DNA of 64,000 nucleotides from Weissella viridescens (GTDB lineage Bacteria; Bacillota; Bacilli; Lactobacillales; Lactobacillaceae): NCBI RefSeq assembly GCF_001437355.1, contig NZ_JQBM01000001.1, positions 186,001 to 250,000 of the forward strand, read 5' to 3'. Shown piece by piece: positions 35,344 to 43,658 of this stretch (position 1 is its first letter; each line of letters starts with the position of its first letter). The notes under the pieces were generated by a model. It saw only the letters and a program-made list of their open reading frames with translations, ran no database searches and was not told where the DNA came from. The position numbers and the translations under genes were made by a program.

Positions 35344-36866
35344 GAGCCGTTCACCTCAGCAATAAGTGCCTTGATGTCCACCTTACCATTTGGCGTCAGT
35401 GGCAATAATTCACGATAAATGAATCTTGATGGCATCATATAAGGCATCATTTCATCTGATAAACTTTCTTTAATGGCCTGTGTTAGTTTCAGTGGCTTTT
35501 CATATTGTTCCAATAGTCCTGGCTTAGGTACAACATAGGCCAGCAATTGTTGTACCTTATGTTGATCGTTATAACGAGGCACTGCCACGGCTGACTCAAC
35601 CATATCTGATAAGTTCAGCACATGTGAAACTTCCTCTAATTCAATGCGATAACCGTTGAACTTGATTTGGAAGTCCATACGTCCCCCATAGTGTAACAAA
35701 TTATCATCGTCCATCGAACCGACGTCCCCTGTGTGATAGGCAGGTTGTCCATCAAATTCAAAGAAGGCTTCTTCTGTTTTTTCTGGGTTATTGAGGTATC
35801 CCTTTGATACTGCTGGGCCAGCGACAATAATTTCACCTTGCTCACCATGTGGTAATACTGTGCCATCTACATCCATAATATATGTTGGAGAATCCGGCTT
35901 TGGATAACCAATTGGAAGTCGCTCAGCTTTTTCTAACATCTCATCGGTAATGGCCACTGCAGATAGCGCAACTGTAGCTTCAGTTGGTCCATATGCATTG
36001 ACAATGCGAGCATCGGGGAAACGTTCACGTAGCTTTTGTGCTGTTCCCACAGTTAACTCTTCCCCATCAAAATAGAAGTACTTGATGTTTGGCATATGTT
36101 CCGCATCGAATTCATCTGATAACATCGCCATATCAGCAAATGATGGTGTTGACGTCCAAACCTCAATTGGCAGTTCAGGCAAAACCTTGAACAGCTCTTT
36201 GAAGCTTTCAACAACATGACGTGGCAAAGCATATAATGTACCACCCATCGCTAACGTTGGCGCCCAGTACATCACTGATAAATCGAATGAATATGGGGGT
36301 TGCGCTAACATTTGTGGTTGCTGTGAAATATCAAAGGCTTCCGCAGATAACATCCAATTTGTGAAAGACAGCAAATTTTTATGTGAAATTTGAACACCCT
36401 TGGGCTTTCCAGTTGTCCCTGAGGTAAAAATGATGTAGTAATTGTCATCATCCGTTACCATATGATCTAAATTATAGGTGACATCGTTTTGTACCACTTC
36501 AGCCAATTTTTCAGGCGTGATGACGGGTACAGCATCAATTTCAATTGGTAGTGGGTCTACTGCAATAACCGCAGCAGGCTGCGCAATCTCCAGAATTGAT
36601 GTCAATCGTTCTTCTGCTGAATTAATATCAACCGGGATGTAAGCATGTCCTGACTTTGTCAAACCGACAAATGTCATAATCGCTTCATAGTCTTGTCCTG
36701 TAAAAACCATCACAGGTGCTTTATCAGCTAAACCTAATGTATCAATATACGCCGCCAAAGCATCTGAGTCGTGTTTTAAATCAGCATAGGTATGTTGCTC
36801 ACCTAATACATCATAGACAACCCGATCACCTTGTGTCATAGCGTAATTGTCAATGGTTTGAATCAT
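35340..36866 (-). CDS. dltA: D-alanine--D-alanyl carrier protein ligase DltA
   Basis: A 508-residue adenylation enzyme that activates D-alanine with ATP and loads it on DltC. Core motifs are [14 protein letters not shown] (P-loop), [18 protein letters not shown] and the C-terminal [12 protein letters not shown] with the catalytic lysine. The stop overlaps the dltB start (ATGA). It follows the small dltX gene by 19 bp. Length and motifs are normal for the family. Confidence 0.96.
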   Translation of the reverse strand: MIQTIDNYAMTQGDRVVYDVLGEQHTYADLKHDSDALAAYIDTLGLADKAPVMVFTGQDYEAIMTFVGLTKSGHAYIPVDINSAEERLTSILEIAQPAAVIAVDPLPIEIDAVPVITPEKLAEVVQNDVTYNLDHMVTDDDNYYIIFTSGTTGKPKGVQISHKNLLSFTNWMLSAEAFDISQQPQMLAQPPYSFDLSVMYWAPTLAMGGTLYALPRHVVESFKELFKVLPELPIEVWTSTPSFADMAMLSDEFDAEHMPNIKYFYFDGEELTVGTAQKLRERFPDARIVNAYGPTEATVALSAVAITDEMLEKAERLPIGYPKPDSPTYIMDVDGTVLPHGEQGEIIVAGPAVSKGYLNNPEKTEEAFFEFDGQPAYHTGDVGSMDDDNLLHYGGRMDFQIKFNGYRIELEEVSHVLNLSDMVESAVAVPRYNDQHKVQQLLAYVVPKPGLLEQYEKPLKLTQAIKESLSDEMMPYMMPSRFIYRELLPLTPNGKVDIKALIAEVNGS

Positions 36867-36885
36867 ATTTTCTCCGCATGTCTAT

Positions 36886-37020
36886 CTAAAATTCGTTATA
36901 AATGAAGCCGCCTTGTCCATGGCCTGAATAACCATAGAAATACAACAAAATCAATAACACGGCAAAGTAAAATAATGTTTTTATTATAAACAGCCAAAAG
37001 CCTGTATGTTTTTTAAACAT
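36886..37020 (-). CDS. dltX: Teichoic acid D-Ala incorporation-associated protein DltX
   Basis: A 44-residue single-pass membrane peptide, starting MFKKHTGFWLF, with one helix (FIIKTLFYFAVLLILLYF region) and the strictly conserved C-terminal FIYNEF ending. DltX precedes dltA in many Firmicutes and is needed for D-alanine incorporation, probably by presenting its C-terminus to DltB/DltD outside the membrane. AAAGGA lies seven bases before the ATG. It is the first gene of the dlt operon, directly behind the promoter region at 37067-37111. Confidence 0.92.
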   Translation of the reverse strand: MFKKHTGFWLFIIKTLFYFAVLLILLYFYGYSGHGQGGFIYNEF

Positions 37021-37066
37021 TGTTTCGTCCTTTCACTTTCCAGTCTGCCTTATCTATTATTTCATA

Positions 37067-37111
37067 ATTATATCAATGGTATCACAAAAGATTACAGCAT
37101 TACCATTGATA
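37067..37111 (-). promoter_or_regulatory. dlt operon promoter region with inverted repeat
   Basis: A perfect TATAAT on the minus strand (37072-37067) is overlapped by and followed upstream by 11-base perfect arms TATCAATGGTA (37071-37081) and TACCATTGATA (37101-37111) spaced 19 bp. The repeat covers the -35 region, fitting a regulator site for dlt. A terminator role for the upstream gene is less likely since no U tract follows. Confidence 0.55.
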
Positions 37112-37112
37112 A

Positions 37113-38267
37113 TTAGTTAGTACTTTCTTCAGTGGTATCATCAGCCTCGTCTGTTTCTGGCGCTTTTATTGTTTCAAAAAGTCGACTAGCTAGGGGTTTG
37201 TTGCGTGCTTCATCGTTTCGATTAGAAAATAAAATAACCGCATTTTGACCATTTTTATCCATGAACAAAGTTGGTTCAAACCCTTGCATCTTGCCATGTC
37301 CAACATATGACTGACCATCAGTACTTGTATAAAGTCCACCAGCATAGAATAAACCGGCAGGTGGTGTCGTTAGCTCTGTGAGCGCAGACTGTGGTAATAT
37401 CTTTCCCGCAAAATCATCTTTTAGGAAACAATACATCGTCCATGGTGTGGCGAAAACATCACCTGTTCCTACTTCTCGCGCAAAGCGCTGTTCCTGAAAA
37501 GCAAGCGCGTGTCCTTGATCATTATAACCGGTTGTGCGATGGTCACTTTTTTTATATTCTTGCACATTTAAAAAGTGATACTTGTCTTGAAACTCTTGTT
37601 TAAACAATGTCATCAATGACTTACCTGATAATTGACGTGCTACTCCAGATAGTAGAATGTAATTTGTCGATGTATAGAACCAAGGCTTTGACTGGTGATT
37701 AATCGTAACGCGTTCCGCAACATTGTTTATATAGCCCGCCTCACTCATCGTTTTTGTCGTAAACGGCACATCCGATAAATCAGCTGTCATCGTCCAAAGT
37801 TGATGTAATGACGTCTGCTCAGCCGATGGTACATTGGGATAGAACTTTGATAATTTTGTTGTACCATCTAATTGATGTTTCTGTAACTGCTTTTGTAGCA
37901 CAATTCCCGTCAGATGCTTTGTCAGCGAGGCTAATGGATAAACTGTCTCTACAGTATTGGCTTTATGATTCTCCCCAGTGCCATAGCCTCTGTTTAAAAT
38001 AACTTTATTATGTCGTACGACCAACGCAGTTCCCGTATAATCCACTGCCTGCAGCTGCTTTTCAAGCTCATGGCCTAGCTTATCTTGGGGGACTACTTCT
38101 CGATTACCTTGATCACGATAAACTTTTGTTACCTGCTTCTGTGTTTTTTTCGTCGAAGATTGTGACCCGCCATTTGTCAGAGTCGTCGCCTTTAAGGCCA
38201 AGCCACCACAAACAACACCACACCCGACTAATCCAATCAAAACTAAGCCAATTTTTTTATAATTCAT
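37113..38267 (-). CDS. SxxK serine hydrolase, membrane-anchored, upstream of dlt
   Basis: A 384-residue paralogue of the hydrolases at 25810 and 27071. A short hydrophobic anchor (residues ~5-25) precedes a polar linker and the catalytic domain. Motifs are S114-L-T-K117 in YPLASLTKHLTG, YTSTNYILL as second motif and GHGKMQGFEP as third, the intact HG form. An acidic Asp/Glu/Thr-rich tail closes the protein. The frame opens four codons earlier (38279), but the ATG at 38267 gives the anchor directly and has a GGAAG upstream. It ends 93 bp before dltX in the same direction. An FmtA-like D-alanyl esterase or a D,D-peptidase are both possible. Confidence 0.83.
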   Translation of the reverse strand: MNYKKIGLVLIGLVGCGVVCGGLALKATTLTNGGSQSSTKKTQKQVTKVYRDQGNREVVPQDKLGHELEKQLQAVDYTGTALVVRHNKVILNRGYGTGENHKANTVETVYPLASLTKHLTGIVLQKQLQKHQLDGTTKLSKFYPNVPSAEQTSLHQLWTMTADLSDVPFTTKTMSEAGYINNVAERVTINHQSKPWFYTSTNYILLSGVARQLSGKSLMTLFKQEFQDKYHFLNVQEYKKSDHRTTGYNDQGHALAFQEQRFAREVGTGDVFATPWTMYCFLKDDFAGKILPQSALTELTTPPAGLFYAGGLYTSTDGQSYVGHGKMQGFEPTLFMDKNGQNAVILFSNRNDEARNKPLASRLFETIKAPETDEADDTTEESTN

Positions 38268-38365
38268 TTTTCTTCCCATACCAATTGTATTCCCGCAATA
38301 ATTAACATTGTTTAGACTAGCCTATTTATCAAGTAACGGCAAGCCCCGTCCTTTTCCTATTTGTA

Positions 38366-38394
38366 AAAAAAAAGAACGAAGCCATCCCGGGCTA
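38366..38394 (-). terminator. Weak terminator after the polymerase/YolD unit
   Basis: A short AGCC/GGCT stem followed on the minus strand by a run of nine U, between the YolD-like gene and the hydrolase gene. The stem is short, the U tract long. Confidence 0.4.
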
Positions 38395-38461
38395 TCATAT
38401 GTGCTTTAAACCTGCATCGTTAAAGTAATACCCAAGCTGAATAGTCACCCACCGACAACTT

Positions 38462-38848
38462 CTATCGAATAACACGCTCACACCAATTAATATCATCACA
38501 CGCAATCATTTCAGTTCCAACATAAATATAGTTGTCCCTGTAACCCGTCACTTTACCCTGAACTATCGGGGTTAGATGTCCCAACTCATCACGCCGAATA
38601 CGCTGTACTTTCACCACTTCATGATTAGCATAAGCATGCGTCAACACCTGATCAATTTCTGCTTCATCCATCCGAGGCTTTGCTGTTCGTGTTTCAACTT
38701 CAGCTGCCTTTTCTGTATATTTGGCCACATCCTCAACATGGTCTGACAAATAAAACCCTTGCCATTTCACCATACCGCGATCACGGTAGGTTTTTTCAAA
38801 GAAATCCTTAGCTCGGAGAAAAGCGGCTGCATTAGCTTTGCTATCCAT
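38462..38848 (-). CDS. YolD-like family protein
   Basis: A 128-residue protein of the YolD family, small partners encoded next to Y-family polymerases in Firmicutes and proposed to act like UmuD. The C-terminal region (YIYVGTEMIACDDINWCERV) and the RDRGMVKWQGFYLSDH segment fit the family. The frame opens at 38893, but the ATG at 38848, overlapping the polymerase stop codon and preceded by GTGGAGG, is preferred. Translation is therefore coupled to the polymerase. Presumed part of DNA damage tolerance. Confidence 0.8.
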   Translation of the reverse strand: MDSKANAAAFLRAKDFFEKTYRDRGMVKWQGFYLSDHVEDVAKYTEKAAEVETRTAKPRMDEAEIDQVLTHAYANHEVVKVQRIRRDELGHLTPIVQGKVTGYRDNYIYVGTEMIACDDINWCERVIR

Positions 38849-40148
38849 ATGCGTTGCCTCCACTGTGTCCCCCAACCAATCCGGCTCGGTCAATCATGGT
38901 GCCACCATTATCAGTTGAGGCTAGTTTAACAATAGCCGTCGTACCAAACTTATGACGAATATCATCAACCACATGCTCTATAGTTTGTTCTTTAATATTG
39001 ATTGTAGGTTCAATAAATAAATCCATTTGTTCAGCCACATCAGGAATTAATTTACCAACTGATATTCCAATGTGCCGAATACTTTGCCCGTCATATTGAC
39101 TATCAAATAATTGATAAAGGGCGCCAACGATTCGTTTTGCGCGATTCGTCGGGTCTATGCTTATTTGTCCGGAAAATCCGGGTTCGCTCTCTGATAACGC
39201 AGCACCCACATAAAGATGAACTACCTGACAAGCCTGACCTTTAGCCCGTAAACGCGCAGCAATTTGTTCACCGATTTCACGGATGACATTTTTAATTTCG
39301 CTTGCTTGAACATAATCTCGTGGTAAAACCTGACTATTCGATATACTAGCGCCCTTTGGCTGATATTTATCAGACAACCGACTTCGGTCAACCCCCCAGG
39401 CTAAAGCAAATAAGTCAGCACCTTTAACACCAAAGCGCTCCATTAAATACTGTGGATCTGCCAATGCAATATCTCCCATAGTACATAATCCCATCTGATT
39501 TAATTTTTTGGCTGTCCTTCGTCCAATGCTCCATACTTCGCTTAAGTCATGGATTGACCATAACTTATCTGGAACTTGTTCATAATGCCATTCAGCAATC
39601 AAACTATGGTTATTTTTAGATTCTAAATCTAAGGCCAGTTTAGCCATAGTCGGATTGTCACCGATGCCAACTGTCAAATATAAACCAAGGCGTTGTTTAA
39701 CTTCCAATTGAATAATTCGGGCAAGACCTTTTAACGTCAAATCATGCCCGTACTTCGTCTGCAAGTATCCCCATGAATCTGTGACATCTAATATAGATTC
39801 ATCAATCGAATACAGTTGCAAATCTTCCTCAGCTACAAATTCCCGAAAAATATCATTAACTCTTTTATTTTCCTTAATATAGTAATTCATGCGTGGTGGC
39901 ACAATAATTAACCGTGGATCATCTGGTAAATCACGATGTCGCGTTACATTAGAAATACCAAATGTTTTTTTTGCCATCGGCAATGAAGCCAACACTAATC
40001 CACCATTCGTATTATCAGCTTGGCTCATTACAACTAATAACGCTTTCATCGGATTTAGACCTAGGTCCACACATTCACAACTGGCATAAAAACTTTTACT
40101 ATCAATCATGAGTATTTTTCGCCGTACTTCATTTTCTGTCGGAAACAT
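38841..40148 (-). CDS. Y-family DNA polymerase (UmuC/UvrX type)
   Basis: A 435-residue error-prone translesion polymerase of the UmuC-like group common on Gram-positive chromosomes and plasmids. The catalytic motifs are MIDSKSFYASCE near the N-terminus, YSIDES (acidic catalytic pair), a helix-hairpin-helix region (DLSEVWSIGRRTAKKLNQMG) and a C-terminal little-finger domain. GGAGG lies seven bases before the ATG at 40148. The YolD partner overlaps its stop. An inverted TAAC/GTTA pair just upstream could be a damage-responsive operator. Confidence 0.9.
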   Translation of the reverse strand: MFPTENEVRRKILMIDSKSFYASCECVDLGLNPMKALLVVMSQADNTNGGLVLASLPMAKKTFGISNVTRHRDLPDDPRLIIVPPRMNYYIKENKRVNDIFREFVAEEDLQLYSIDESILDVTDSWGYLQTKYGHDLTLKGLARIIQLEVKQRLGLYLTVGIGDNPTMAKLALDLESKNNHSLIAEWHYEQVPDKLWSIHDLSEVWSIGRRTAKKLNQMGLCTMGDIALADPQYLMERFGVKGADLFALAWGVDRSRLSDKYQPKGASISNSQVLPRDYVQASEIKNVIREIGEQIAARLRAKGQACQVVHLYVGAALSESEPGFSGQISIDPTNRAKRIVGALYQLFDSQYDGQSIRHIGISVGKLIPDVAEQMDLFIEPTINIKEQTIEHVVDDIRHKFGTTAIVKLASTDNGGTMIDRAGLVGGHSGGNAYG

Positions 40149-40169
40149 CCTGACACCTCCATTTAAAAC

Positions 40170-40181
40170 TAACTATCGTTA
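40170..40181. promoter_or_regulatory. Palindromic site upstream of the Y-family polymerase
   Basis: TAACTATCGTTA, a TAAC/GTTA inverted repeat with a four-base centre, 22 bases before the ATG. It has the spacing of SOS-type operators but not the usual GAAC/GTTC sequence. Confidence 0.35.
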
Positions 40182-40266
40182 ATTTTAACCTAACATTTAA
40201 GATAATCAAGATTTTTTGATAGAAATCTTCATCATTTTATATGACTGTTCATCAGAAAAATTATAA

Positions 40267-40304
40267 TAAAAAAGAGCTATGAATTTATTCATAGCTCTTT
40301 TTCT
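40267..40304 (-). terminator. Terminator of the rrf2-yhgE operon
   Basis: AAGAGCTATGAAT and ATTCATAGCTCTT form a near-perfect stem with a two-base loop, followed on the minus strand by six or more U. Confidence 0.9.
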
Positions 40305-40311
40305 TTTCATA

Positions 40312-43035
40312 TTAAGCTTCGTCCTGCAAATCAAACCTGAAGCGCTTCTTCATCTGCATTCTGAAGAAGAGGTATGACAAGCCGGCTAAGACAAGACTCA
40401 TGGCAATGAGTATCAACATCGGTTGTAGAATACCATCCCCAGTAGAGATTGTCGCTCTTAGCCCCTCAATTGAATACGTCATTGGCATGTATGGATGAAT
40501 TGCCCGATAGAACGGTGTTGTTAACTGCATTGGGTAGGTCCCCCCAGCCGCAGATAGCTGCAAGACCATCAAAATCAAAGCCAGGAATGTTCCCAACTTT
40601 CCAAGACAGACACTCAGCAAGAACAAGATTGTCATATCAGCTACTGAGCTGACTAACAAAACAATCAAGAACTTAAATGGTTCAAGTGGATGAATACCAA
40701 CTAGGAAGATTGAAGCTAGATAAACAATTAACGCTGGTCCAATTGATAGTACAAGCGGTACCATAAACTTACTGAACCACCAGCCTAATGAACTCTTAGG
40801 TGGCACAATTGCTGGATCAAATACGTTGATAATCGCCATTAAAGTAATCATTCCAACGTATAAGTAGATTGAAAGCATGTATGGTGCCATACCATAACCA
40901 TTGTTCTTCGTATTGGTTGAATCACTATGCTTCACCTTAATTGGCTTACCAAACATGTTAACAGTCTTCTTATTGTCCTTAACCTTGTTAACCTTCTCAG
41001 CCCCATCGTTCAAGCCCTTTGAAAGTTTGTCGGCACCTTGGTTGGCAGACACTAGTCCAACCGTTAACTCATTTGCACCGGCCGTTAGTTTACCACCACC
41101 AGCAGCCAGTTGCTCTGCTGCTTCATAGATCTGGGCCCCCTTGGCATCCAACTGACCCAAACCACTAGCTAACTGTTGACCACCTTGATTGAGTTGTGAA
41201 ACCCCACCAGTATATTGACCAAGTCCACTAGCTAATTGATTAGCACCTGATTGAAGTTGGCCACTCTTGCTATCAAGTTGACCGAGTCCGCCAGCAATTT
41301 GGTTGGCACCTGATTGAATCTCACCACTTTTACCATCAAGCTGACCTAAGCCACCAGCCAATTGGTTGGCACCTGATTGAATTTCGCCACTCTTACCATT
41401 AAGTTGACCAAGTCCACCAGCTAATTGGTTGGCACCTGACTGAATCTCACCACTCTTATTATCAAGTTGTGTTAGTCCATTGTAAACTGCGGCACCACCT
41501 TGCTTAAGGCCAGCACTCTTTTGGTTGAGTTGGCTCAAGCCACCATTCAAGGAATTAGCTCCCGCTGAAAGTTCAGATACACCACCGAAAGCTTTTTGCA
41601 TCCCGGCGTAAAGTTGATCATAGCCATCAGCTAGCTTAGCTAAATTATTCGTCTGCGCAGAATCACTTTGCAATTCAGTTTGAACCGAATTCAAGTTAGC
41701 CGTTAAACCACTAACATTCGTTTTAAGCGTTTGCTTTTGTGCTGCTGTTAGGTTAGAAGCGTTCTCCAAGGCTGCCAAACTTTGAATTTGCCCCGCCATA
41801 TCACTCAACTTAGCAGTTAATGCAGCATTATTGCCACCAGACTGCGTTTGACGTAGCTTATCAACTTCCGCCTTATATTGTGACGCAGCTGAACTTAAGC
41901 TTTGACCACCATCGTTAACACTACTATTAAGGGTATTTAATGAGTCCGTTAGCTTGGCACTACCAGCTTGAGCTGAACTAACACCAGCCGTATATTGCTG
42001 AATCCCCTCATTTAATTGAGAACTACCATCCACTAACTTTGAAACACCACCAGTGTATTGGCCCAAACCAGTCGCCAATGATTGGCTACCTTGGTTCAGT
42101 TTTGAGACACCACCGGTATACTGTCCCAAACCAGTCGCCAATGATTGGCCACCTTGGTTCAGTTTTGAGACACCGCCAGTATATTGGCCCAAACCAGTCG
42201 CCAATGATTGGCCACCTTGGTTTAGTTTTGAGACACCGCCAGTATATTGGCCTAAGCCACCAGCAAGTGAACCAGCTCCTGACTGTAACTGACCACCCTT
42301 ACTATTAAGTTCAGACAACCCACCAGCTAACTTTTGACTACCGTCATTTAGTTGTGAAACGCCATTGGTATATTGCCCAAGCCCTTGGCCCAGTTGACCA
42401 GCACCGTTACCGAGCTTACCAGCACCATCAGCAAGACTCTTGGATCCATCACTTGCCTTTTGCAAACCATCACCAAGTTTTGCTGATCCATCAGCCGCTT
42501 TTTGCATCCCTTTACCCGCTTGTTTAAAGCCAGTTAAGACTGCCTGTGCATAGGCCTTAGTCACTTCACTTTGGACATCAGCCTTAATTTCGTTCATCGC
42601 TCCTTCACCAATCTTTGAACCGATGAAGTTATTTCCAGAACTTGTTTTATATTTGAGTTGCATTTGCTTTGGATGATCATCCATTAGCGTTTTCGAATTC
42701 TTTGAAAAGTCTTTTGGAATAATAATTTCCAAATAGTACTTACCGTCTTTTAGCTTCTTATCAGCTTCTTTCTCGTCAACTTTTTTGAAGTCCAGACTCT
42801 TGCTATCAACTAAGTTGTTAGCCATTGATTTTCCAATATTGACCTTTTTACCATCAATCTTGACACTCTGATCTTGATTAACGACAGCTACGGGTAGTTT
42901 ATCAAGGGCACCATAAGGATTCCACATTGACTTCAAAAAAATGACAGAATAAATTGCCGGAATCAGCATAATCACAATCATCGCAAAGCGTAACAACTTA
43001 TTCTTCTTTAACTTTTCCCACTCTGCCTTTATCAT
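40312..43035 (-). CDS. YhgE/Pip domain membrane protein with tandem repeats
   Basis: A 907-residue protein of the YhgE/Pip family (phage infection protein; ABC-2-like membrane fold). One N-terminal helix (residues ~14-32) is followed by the Pip domain (NQDQSVKIDGKKVNIGKSMANNLV), a long extracellular coiled region of 21-residue repeats such as GLGQYTGGVSKLNQGGQSLA and GANQLAGGLGQLNGKSGEIQ, then about five C-terminal helices. Lactococcal Pip is a receptor for c2-type phages; others help type VII-like secretion or bacteriocin sensitivity. It overlaps the Rrf2 gene (ATGA) and is probably repressed by it. The repeat arrays are likely to vary in copy number between strains. Confidence 0.9.
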   Translation of the reverse strand: MIKAEWEKLKKNKLLRFAMIVIMLIPAIYSVIFLKSMWNPYGALDKLPVAVVNQDQSVKIDGKKVNIGKSMANNLVDSKSLDFKKVDEKEADKKLKDGKYYLEIIIPKDFSKNSKTLMDDHPKQMQLKYKTSSGNNFIGSKIGEGAMNEIKADVQSEVTKAYAQAVLTGFKQAGKGMQKAADGSAKLGDGLQKASDGSKSLADGAGKLGNGAGQLGQGLGQYTNGVSQLNDGSQKLAGGLSELNSKGGQLQSGAGSLAGGLGQYTGGVSKLNQGGQSLATGLGQYTGGVSKLNQGGQSLATGLGQYTGGVSKLNQGSQSLATGLGQYTGGVSKLVDGSSQLNEGIQQYTAGVSSAQAGSAKLTDSLNTLNSSVNDGGQSLSSAASQYKAEVDKLRQTQSGGNNAALTAKLSDMAGQIQSLAALENASNLTAAQKQTLKTNVSGLTANLNSVQTELQSDSAQTNNLAKLADGYDQLYAGMQKAFGGVSELSAGANSLNGGLSQLNQKSAGLKQGGAAVYNGLTQLDNKSGEIQSGANQLAGGLGQLNGKSGEIQSGANQLAGGLGQLDGKSGEIQSGANQIAGGLGQLDSKSGQLQSGANQLASGLGQYTGGVSQLNQGGQQLASGLGQLDAKGAQIYEAAEQLAAGGGKLTAGANELTVGLVSANQGADKLSKGLNDGAEKVNKVKDNKKTVNMFGKPIKVKHSDSTNTKNNGYGMAPYMLSIYLYVGMITLMAIINVFDPAIVPPKSSLGWWFSKFMVPLVLSIGPALIVYLASIFLVGIHPLEPFKFLIVLLVSSVADMTILFLLSVCLGKLGTFLALILMVLQLSAAGGTYPMQLTTPFYRAIHPYMPMTYSIEGLRATISTGDGILQPMLILIAMSLVLAGLSYLFFRMQMKKRFRFDLQDEA
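41220..41470. repeat. 63-bp tandem repeats, array 1, in the YhgE/Pip gene
   Basis: About four imperfect 63-bp units encoding 21-residue repeats of the form GANQLAGGLGQLNGKSGEIQS, C-terminal part of the coiled region. Confidence 0.85.
42040..42255. repeat. 63-bp tandem repeats, array 2, in the YhgE/Pip gene
   Basis: Three to four near-identical 63-bp units encoding TGLGQYTGGVSKLNQGGQSL-type repeats. The units are more alike in DNA than those of array 1, suggesting more recent expansion. Confidence 0.9.
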
Positions 43036-43475
43036 GTATGACTCCTTTCTGGTCGATGTGCTCGAATTAACTGACTAATCTTATAACTATTCAGTCGTTG
43101 CAAATAAGCCTGCTCAGCTTTTTCCATAAAAGAAGCAACTTCTTCTTCGCCTGAGCGAATATCCGAGGCACCCTCCAAAAAATTGTCGGCAAGATGTTTA
43201 GGGTGGTAATTCTTCGTTTTACCCTCAATCGCATAGTAAATATCGAGTAAGGAGATATCGTCGGTGTTTTTAATGAGGTAATAGCCGCCACCTTTACCCG
43301 TATCCGATGCAATAACATTTTCGCGGACAAGATTTGCCAAAATTTTCTTGGTATAAGCATTCGAGCTCTGCATCAACTCACTGATTTCATTACTACTAAT
43401 CTTTTGAGGGTAACGATCGTTGGCCAAGAGCAAAACAATGCAAATGGCACCTTCGAAACTATCTTTATATTTCAT
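43032..43475 (-). CDS. Rrf2 family transcriptional regulator
   Basis: A 147-residue winged-helix regulator of the Rrf2 family (relatives IscR, NsrR, CymR, YwnA). The N-terminal MKYKDSFEGAICIVLLLAN, the recognition helix region SSNAYTKKILANLVRENVI and the wing GKGGGYYLIKNTDDISLLDIYYAIEG are typical. The three-Cys cluster of Fe-S members is absent, so sensing is by another means. It overlaps the YhgE/Pip gene by four bases and a 23-bp palindrome overlies its promoter, a strong sign of autorepression. GGAGG precedes the ATG. Confidence 0.9.
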   Translation of the reverse strand: MKYKDSFEGAICIVLLLANDRYPQKISSNEISELMQSSNAYTKKILANLVRENVIASDTGKGGGYYLIKNTDDISLLDIYYAIEGKTKNYHPKHLADNFLEGASDIRSGEEEVASFMEKAEQAYLQRLNSYKISQLIRAHRPERSHT

Positions 43476-43508
43476 CCAGACCCCTCCATCATTAATTTAA
43501 CTGCATAC

Positions 43509-43540
43509 ATTATACATACGTGGATGACAAATGTCCACGT
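43509..43540 (-). promoter_or_regulatory. rrf2 promoter with overlapping operator
   Basis: Minus-strand TATAAT at 43514-43509, with a perfect inverted repeat ACGTGGA (43518-43524) and TCCACGT (43534-43540) spaced nine bases, covering the spacer and -35 region. It is the probable binding site of the Rrf2 protein encoded just downstream. Confidence 0.7.
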
Positions 43541-43618
43541 TAAACCGTTAATTTATTTCACTTTATTTAAAATCTTGTCCTCATTCTCACAGTATTTAAA
43601 TTAAATGTTTTTGAAATC

Positions 43619-43646
43619 AAAAAAGGTCGCCCGTATCAGGCGACCT
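43619..43646 (-). terminator. Terminator of the M20 deacylase gene
   Basis: AGGTCGCC and GGCGACCT stem with a six-base loop, followed by a U tract on the minus strand. Confidence 0.88.
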
Positions 43647-43658
43647 TGCAACATTTAA

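Noticed and set aside
41220-42255. Possible CRISPR array
   Set aside because: The repeats are contiguous 63-bp coding units with no spacers, and no cas genes are present.
42039-42308. Plus-strand open frames rich in Trp/Pro with repeats
   Set aside because: They are antisense shadows of the 63-bp repeats of the YhgE/Pip gene.
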